Below, in pieces: positions 59,957-64,000 of a DNA stretch of 64,000 nucleotides; position 1 is the first letter of the stretch; the number at the start of each line of letters is the position of its first letter. Made by a program: the position numbers and the translations under genes. The notes under the pieces are model-generated. The model was not told where the DNA came from and did not search any database. It saw nothing but the letters and a program-made list of their open reading frames with translations. Origin of the DNA: Congregibacter litoralis KT71 (lineage in GTDB: Bacteria; Pseudomonadota; Gammaproteobacteria; Pseudomonadales; Halieaceae); contig NZ_CM002299.1 in NCBI RefSeq assembly GCF_000153125.2, forward strand, positions 1,054,809 to 1,118,808, written 5' to 3'.

Positions 59957-61159
59957 TTAATCAACAAGCTCCAGATCCATCCACACCAGGCGGTGATCGG
60001 ACGATGCCCGGCGGTTTTTGACCAGCCGCCGCAGAGGGTCGCCCGGCGCGGGCCAGAACACACCCGCATCAATGACTCGCCAGCCCTTCTTGCTTGGAAT
60101 CACATAGTCCGCGCGTATGCCCCAGCTTGCGGTGTGCGTCGGGCTGAATCTGCTGTCGGCGTTATTGGCACGTCCTCCATCGCTCGTGGGCAGGAGTCCA
60201 CGGCGAACCTTGTCGTGCCCTAACAGCGCCGTAATGCCCTCGCGACGGGCGTCGCCTTCCTCCATGGATGCGTTGAGATCACCCAGAATGACGAAGCGCT
60301 CATCCTTTAAGCCGCCGGGCTGATCCCGGTCGTCGTAGATGTAGTCTGCCTGCTCACCGCCTTCTATATAGTCCACCCAAAAGCGGATCTCATCATGATT
60401 GCGACGGCCGTTGCGGTCTTCCGGGCCGTCAAATACCGGTGGCGTGGGGTGGCTGGCCAGCACATGCAGCACGTTACCGTTGATGCGGACAGGAACATCC
60501 CAATGGGACTTGGACGACAGGCGCAGCACTTTCTGTACGGCCTCGGGGTACCAGAGCTCATTGGTCTCGGTGCGCATGTCCGTCATGAGGTTGTCGGGCA
60601 TGTCCTTCCACTTGAACAGCTGGAAACTGCGGATTGCCTCGAAGTCGATGGGGTAGCGACTGAGGAGGAGCATGCCGTACTGGCCGGGGTAGAGTCCGTA
60701 ACCAAAGGCATCATTGCCCGTTCCCGAGGCTTCGCCGTCCCGGTCCAGATCCATGCCCGAGTCCACGCCCGTGTTGACGGGCCCCTGGTAGTAGTAGGGA
60801 TAGTCGATGGCCTCCACATCCGTCTGCGATTGCTGCAGGTAGCGTTCGATAAAAGGTTTTACCCCCCGCTCGGGATCAGCGTGATAATCGAACTCGTTGA
60901 GTAAAAGAACGTCGGGTCGTATCCGCTGAATGATCTCCGCGATGTTTTTGATCTGCGGGTGCTCGCTGTTGCTCAGGGCGGCGGGCAGTTCGTGGCCGCT
61001 GGGAGTAACGCCTTTGCCGACATAGTTGCCCCCTTCCATGCTGACGTTAAAGGTGGCTACGCGAAGGACCCGAGCCTCGCTATGGGCACCGGCGGGCATC
61101 AGCAGCACCCCGAGAATAAGGAAGATGGCGGGGAGCAGCTTACATGGGAGGCGGCGCAT
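59957..61159 (-). CDS. Secreted endonuclease/exonuclease/phosphatase family protein
   Basis: A 400-aa protein with signal peptide (about 1-28, LPAIFLILGVLLMPAGAHSE). The mature part has the EEP metal-site pattern: VATFNVSM at the start, LLLNEFDYHAD with the catalytic Glu, LHVLASHPTPP, VILGDLNASM and the final SDHRLVWMDLEL. Such proteins hydrolyse phosphodiesters of nucleic acids, phospholipids or phosphorylated compounds; this one is likely periplasmic or extracellular. GGAG precedes the ATG at 61159. The upstream ATG at 61219 is less likely. It is divergent from the AI-2E gene. Confidence 0.88.
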   Translation of the reverse strand: MRRLPCKLLPAIFLILGVLLMPAGAHSEARVLRVATFNVSMEGGNYVGKGVTPSGHELPAALSNSEHPQIKNIAEIIQRIRPDVLLLNEFDYHADPERGVKPFIERYLQQSQTDVEAIDYPYYYQGPVNTGVDSGMDLDRDGEASGTGNDAFGYGLYPGQYGMLLLSRYPIDFEAIRSFQLFKWKDMPDNLMTDMRTETNELWYPEAVQKVLRLSSKSHWDVPVRINGNVLHVLASHPTPPVFDGPEDRNGRRNHDEIRFWVDYIEGGEQADYIYDDRDQPGGLKDERFVILGDLNASMEEGDARREGITALLGHDKVRRGLLPTSDGGRANNADSRFSPTHTASWGIRADYVIPSKKGWRVIDAGVFWPAPGDPLRRLVKNRRASSDHRLVWMDLELVD

Positions 61160-61330
61160 AGTAGCTCCATTATTCAGGACCTGAGAGTGACCGGAAAACG
61201 ACGCGCGATACGTTAGCACGGGGAGGGGGTTTCCCCCATTGTTTTACCAGCGTTTATCCTTCTCTTCGCGTAAACTGTCCGGCGTATTTTTGTTTCACGC
61301 GATACTGTACCCAGCCGGAGCACGAGTCCC

Positions 61331-62479
61331 ATGAGTTTCGATACCGACGCCGCACGAAAATTTCTTTCCAGCGACTTTATGGATTTTTGCATCCGACTGG
61401 GACTTGTCTTTGTTGGAGTCGTCGCCTGCGTCGAAGTCTTTGCACCGTTCATGCCGATTATGCTGTGGGGCATGATTCTGGCCATCTCCCTCTATCCCGT
61501 GTTCGGGGCGCTCCGCGGACGTACGGGATGGGGAGCCGGGAGTACCGCCTCTTTTATCGTGATCCTGGGGATACTGCTTCTGGGTGTGCCCACGGTGCTT
61601 CTGGGCAGCTCATTTGCAACGCATATTTTTGACGTCATTGGAGACTTTGACGCTCAGGCCGTGACCGTGCGCTTGCCCGATCCCTCCGTCAAAGAGTGGC
61701 CCATCATAGGAGAGCATGTATATGAGGCCTGGTCTCAGGCCCACGAGGATTTGCCGGCCTATCTCGAAAGCTTGCAGCCCCAGCTGGGCAATTTCAGTAA
61801 GGCGGCGCTTCGCTCTGCGGCCAGCACGGCGGGAACGCTGCTGTTCTTTTTCGGCGCGCTGATTATTGCCGGTATTATGATGGCCTATGGTGAATCCGGT
61901 AACGCCGCTATGGCGCGCATCTTTTCCCGCATGGTGGGCGAGCAGCGTGGCCCGGGGCTGCATAGCATTACGACCCTGACGGTGCGTTCCGTGGCCACGG
62001 GAGTGGTGGGTGTGGCGTTTATTCAGGCTCTCCTGCTGGGCGTCGGCTTCATGATGGCGGGTATACCCGCGGCAGGCCTCCTGGCTCTGGTGGTGCTCGT
62101 CATTGGTATTCTGCAGCTGCCCGCGCTGCTGGTGTCCTTACCGGCCATTGCCTATGTCTGGGGTATGGGAGATGGCTCTACGGTGGTCAATATTCTCCTC
62201 ACCGTATACTTCGTTGTGGCGGGCTTTGCCGATAACGTCCTCAAGCCCATGCTTCTGGGTCGTGGTGTGAGTGTTCCCATGCCCGTGGTGCTCATTGGCG
62301 CCCTCGGCGGGATGATGGGTGCCGGTATCGTCGGGCTCTTTGTCGGCGCCGTGGTTCTCAGTGTCGGCTACGAGCTGTTCATGAGTTGGGTCGATGAAGC
62401 CCCGGTCAGTGCTGTGGCAGAGAGCGACGTGGTAGAGAACGACGCGGCCGCGACCGTTAGCGACGGCCCGGCACAGTAG
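61331..62479 (+). CDS. AI-2E family transporter (putative permease)
   Basis: A 382-aa integral membrane protein with seven to eight transmembrane helices. It fits the family through FAPFMPIMLWGMILAISLYP near the N-terminus, the extramembrane segment (about 95-155), VGVAFIQALLLGVGFMMAGI, and the conserved end with PMLLGRGVSVPMPVVLIGAL. Family members include Na+/H+ antiporters and proposed AI-2 exporters; the substrate here is unknown. The C-terminal tail is acidic and disordered. It is followed at a 9-base gap by an outer-membrane factor, so cotranscription is likely. Confidence 0.9.
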   Translation: MSFDTDAARKFLSSDFMDFCIRLGLVFVGVVACVEVFAPFMPIMLWGMILAISLYPVFGALRGRTGWGAGSTASFIVILGILLLGVPTVLLGSSFATHIFDVIGDFDAQAVTVRLPDPSVKEWPIIGEHVYEAWSQAHEDLPAYLESLQPQLGNFSKAALRSAASTAGTLLFFFGALIIAGIMMAYGESGNAAMARIFSRMVGEQRGPGLHSITTLTVRSVATGVVGVAFIQALLLGVGFMMAGIPAAGLLALVVLVIGILQLPALLVSLPAIAYVWGMGDGSTVVNILLTVYFVVAGFADNVLKPMLLGRGVSVPMPVVLIGALGGMMGAGIVGLFVGAVVLSVGYELFMSWVDEAPVSAVAESDVVENDAAATVSDGPAQ

Positions 62480-62488
62480 CCTCATCGG

Positions 62489-64000
62489 GTGCCGGGAATC
62501 ACTTTGATATCTCGCGGTTTACTCCTCCTCACGGGCGCGCTGCTCGTGGGCTGCACGACTCTGGGTCCTGACTATCAGGAGCCGGAGCTTGACTGGCTGG
62601 TGGATTGGCAACCGGATCTCTATGGCCAGCTGGCGTCCGATTCTGATGCTCCGGCTGAGCAGCTCTCTTCGTGGTGGGCCCGTTTTGAGGACCCTGCACT
62701 CGATACGCTTATTGAGACCGTGCTGCGCGAAAACCCCACGCTGCAGATAGCGGGACTCAGCGTTCTTGAAGCAAGGGCCCGCCTTGGCGGCGCCGAGGCC
62801 CTGCGGTTTCCCCAGTCGCAACAGCTCGGTGCTTCCGCCGCGTATATCCGTCAGCGTCGCAGTGATGGTCTTCTTCCCGCCACCGATGACAATTTTGGTA
62901 GCTACGATGTCGGACTGTCCGCGGGGTGGGAGCTGGATTTCTGGGGGCGTTTTGCAAGAAGCATCGAATCTGCGGATGCGGCTTTTATGGCCTCCGTTGC
63001 GAACCAGCGGGATCTTCAGGTCCTGCTCATTGCCCAAACAGCCGACATTTACTTTGCCTATCGCACGACTCAGCTGAGAGTTGCCATCGCGAACAATAAC
63101 GCGGCTATACAGAAACGCAGCTTCGAGATTACCCGGCAGTTGTTTGACAGCGGACAGGAGTCGGAGCTCGATTTGCAGCAGGCCCGGACCCAGTATCTTG
63201 CGACCCTCGCCACGATTCCCGATCTTGAGCGCAGTCTGGTGCAGCTTCGTAATGCCCTGAACTTACTTCTGGGACGTCCACCGGCCCCCATCGATGCATT
63301 GGTGGGAAGCTACGACAGCCTGCCGGCCCTGGCGCCCGTGAGCCTGCGGGGCATCCCGGCGCAGTTGGTCCTTCGGCGGCCCGATGTCCGCACCAGCGCC
63401 TGGCAGGCGGGCGTGCAATCCGCGCAGATTGGCGTCGCCGAAAGTGATTTGTATCCTGCGCTTTCACTCCTCGGCAGTTTTGGCTGGAACGGCGACAGCC
63501 TGGGTGTGACCCGCGATGGCCTGACCTTTGCTGCGGGTCCTGCAATCCGTTGGAATATTTTTGATTACGGGCGCATCCGCGCAAACGTTCGCGTTCAGGA
63601 TGCGCGATTGCAGCAAAGCCTCGTGGCTTTCGACGCGACGGTTTACCGGGCTGCCCAGGAAATCGACGACGCCGCGATTGCGGTGCTAAAGACCGCTGAG
63701 GCGCAGGCAGTGCTCCGGGAGTCCCGTGCGGCCGCGGCGCGTGCCCTTGAGCTTGCAAATCGGCGGTACAAAGAGGGCTACGCGGATTTTCAGCGGGTGC
63801 TGGATGCACAGCGTGCCCTGTTCGCGCAGGCGGAAAAAGAACTGGTCAACGAAGGCGCGCATATCTCTGCGGTGATCGCGCTGTATAAAGCCCTTGGTGG
63901 AGGATGGCAGCCTCAGACTCTGGAGGACATGATCCCCGAGCCTATCCGCGAGACCATGCGTCAGCGGGTGAACTGGGGAGAGCAGTGGGAGACGCCGGTG
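62489..64000 (+). CDS. RND-type efflux outer-membrane factor lipoprotein (NodT/OprM family), 3' truncated
   Basis: An open frame runs to the window edge (504 codons visible). A GTG start 9 bases after the AI-2E stop gives a lipoprotein signal with lipobox LLVGC (Cys at about 22). Then come typical OMF segments: WWARFEDPALDTLIETVLRE NP, a first beta-barrel/coiled-coil repeat (GWELDFWGRFARSIESADAA), and the second repeat after LVLRRPDVRTSAWQAGVQSA with PALSLLGSFGW and RWNIFDYGRIRANVRVQDAR. The end (RRYKEGYADFQRVLDAQRAL) is near the usual C-terminus, so only the last part is missing. Efflux partners lie outside the window. TTG at 62504 is an alternative start. Confidence 0.9.
   Translation, partial: MPGITLISRGLLLLTGALLVGCTTLGPDYQEPELDWLVDWQPDLYGQLASDSDAPAEQLSSWWARFEDPALDTLIETVLRENPTLQIAGLSVLEARARLGGAEALRFPQSQQLGASAAYIRQRRSDGLLPATDDNFGSYDVGLSAGWELDFWGRFARSIESADAAFMASVANQRDLQVLLIAQTADIYFAYRTTQLRVAIANNNAAIQKRSFEITRQLFDSGQESELDLQQARTQYLATLATIPDLERSLVQLRNALNLLLGRPPAPIDALVGSYDSLPALAPVSLRGIPAQLVLRRPDVRTSAWQAGVQSAQIGVAESDLYPALSLLGSFGWNGDSLGVTRDGLTFAAGPAIRWNIFDYGRIRANVRVQDARLQQSLVAFDATVYRAAQEIDDAAIAVLKTAEAQAVLRESRAAAARALELANRRYKEGYADFQRVLDAQRALFAQAEKELVNEGAHISAVIALYKALGGGWQPQTLEDMIPEPIRETMRQRVNWGEQWETPV

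Noticed and set aside
62519..63809. Minus-strand frames within the outer-membrane factor gene
   Set aside because: The plus strand has an uninterrupted lipoprotein/OMF frame; the minus-strand frames are shadows.
1..64000. tRNA, rRNA, CRISPR arrays, insertion sequences, prophage or att sites
   Set aside because: Looked for on both strands; no spaced repeat array, transposase, integrase or tRNA-like cloverleaf was seen.

Overview
This 64-kb window comes from a free-living, polarly flagellated gammaproteobacterium. It is high-GC, coding-dense and has no mobile elements. The FleQ-FleS-FleR (FlrABC) regulators, sigma-54 and sigma-28 promoters, FlhF/FleN, a PomAB-type stator and the gene order all point that way. 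The photolyase/cryptochrome cluster and overall protein flavour suggest a marine lineage such as the Halieaceae (OM60/NOR5 clade). That placement is inference from recollection of related proteins, not a database result.

Layout. (1) 1-6575: a light and redox-stress block with two adjacent UbiB/ADCK3-type kinases (the first cut by the window edge), an Fe-S photolyase, a DUF2256 protein, a DASH cryptochrome and an Old Yellow Enzyme. (2) 6606-8080, minus strand: a diguanylate cyclase and a small membrane protein behind a near-perfect sigma-54 promoter. (3) 8299-10097, minus strand: flgA (sigma-54 promoter) and flgM-flgN (sigma-28 promoter). (4) 10231-20741: flgBCDEFGHIJKL. (5) 20958-26648: flagellin (sigma-28 promoter), flaG, fliD, fliS, a fliT-like gene and a PilZ-like gene. 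(6) 26750-30558: fleQ and fleSR (sigma-54 promoter). (7) 30649-48525: fliEFGHIJ, fliK, fliLMNOPQR, flhB, flhA, flhF, fleN, fliA. (8) 48536-54222: MotCD-like stator genes, then on the minus strand pomA-pomB-pilZ, then on the plus strand a second FliK-like gene and an FlhB C-terminal-domain gene. (9) 54301-57191: two tandem diguanylate cyclases with related helical N-termini, followed by a probable small-RNA locus ending in a strong terminator. (10) 57580-64000: an anchored hypothetical protein, a Dps ferritin, a second OYE-family enzyme, a secreted endonuclease/phosphatase-family protein, an AI-2E-family permease and the start of an RND-type outer-membrane factor.

The flagellar genes form one nearly uninterrupted island of about 46 kb that encodes the basal body, export gate, hook, filament, motor and transcriptional cascade. 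The promoters read from sequence fit the usual hierarchy: FleQ with sigma-54 would drive flgA, flgB, fleSR, fliK, fliL and fliD, while FliA would drive flagellin, flgM, pomAB and the FliK-like pair. No che genes lie between fliA and motC, where pseudomonads carry cheYZAB, although FliM keeps a CheY-docking motif. The island also contains a dense c-di-GMP layer: three GGDEF enzymes, two PilZ-type proteins and FleQ. One GGDEF gene has its own sigma-54 promoter.
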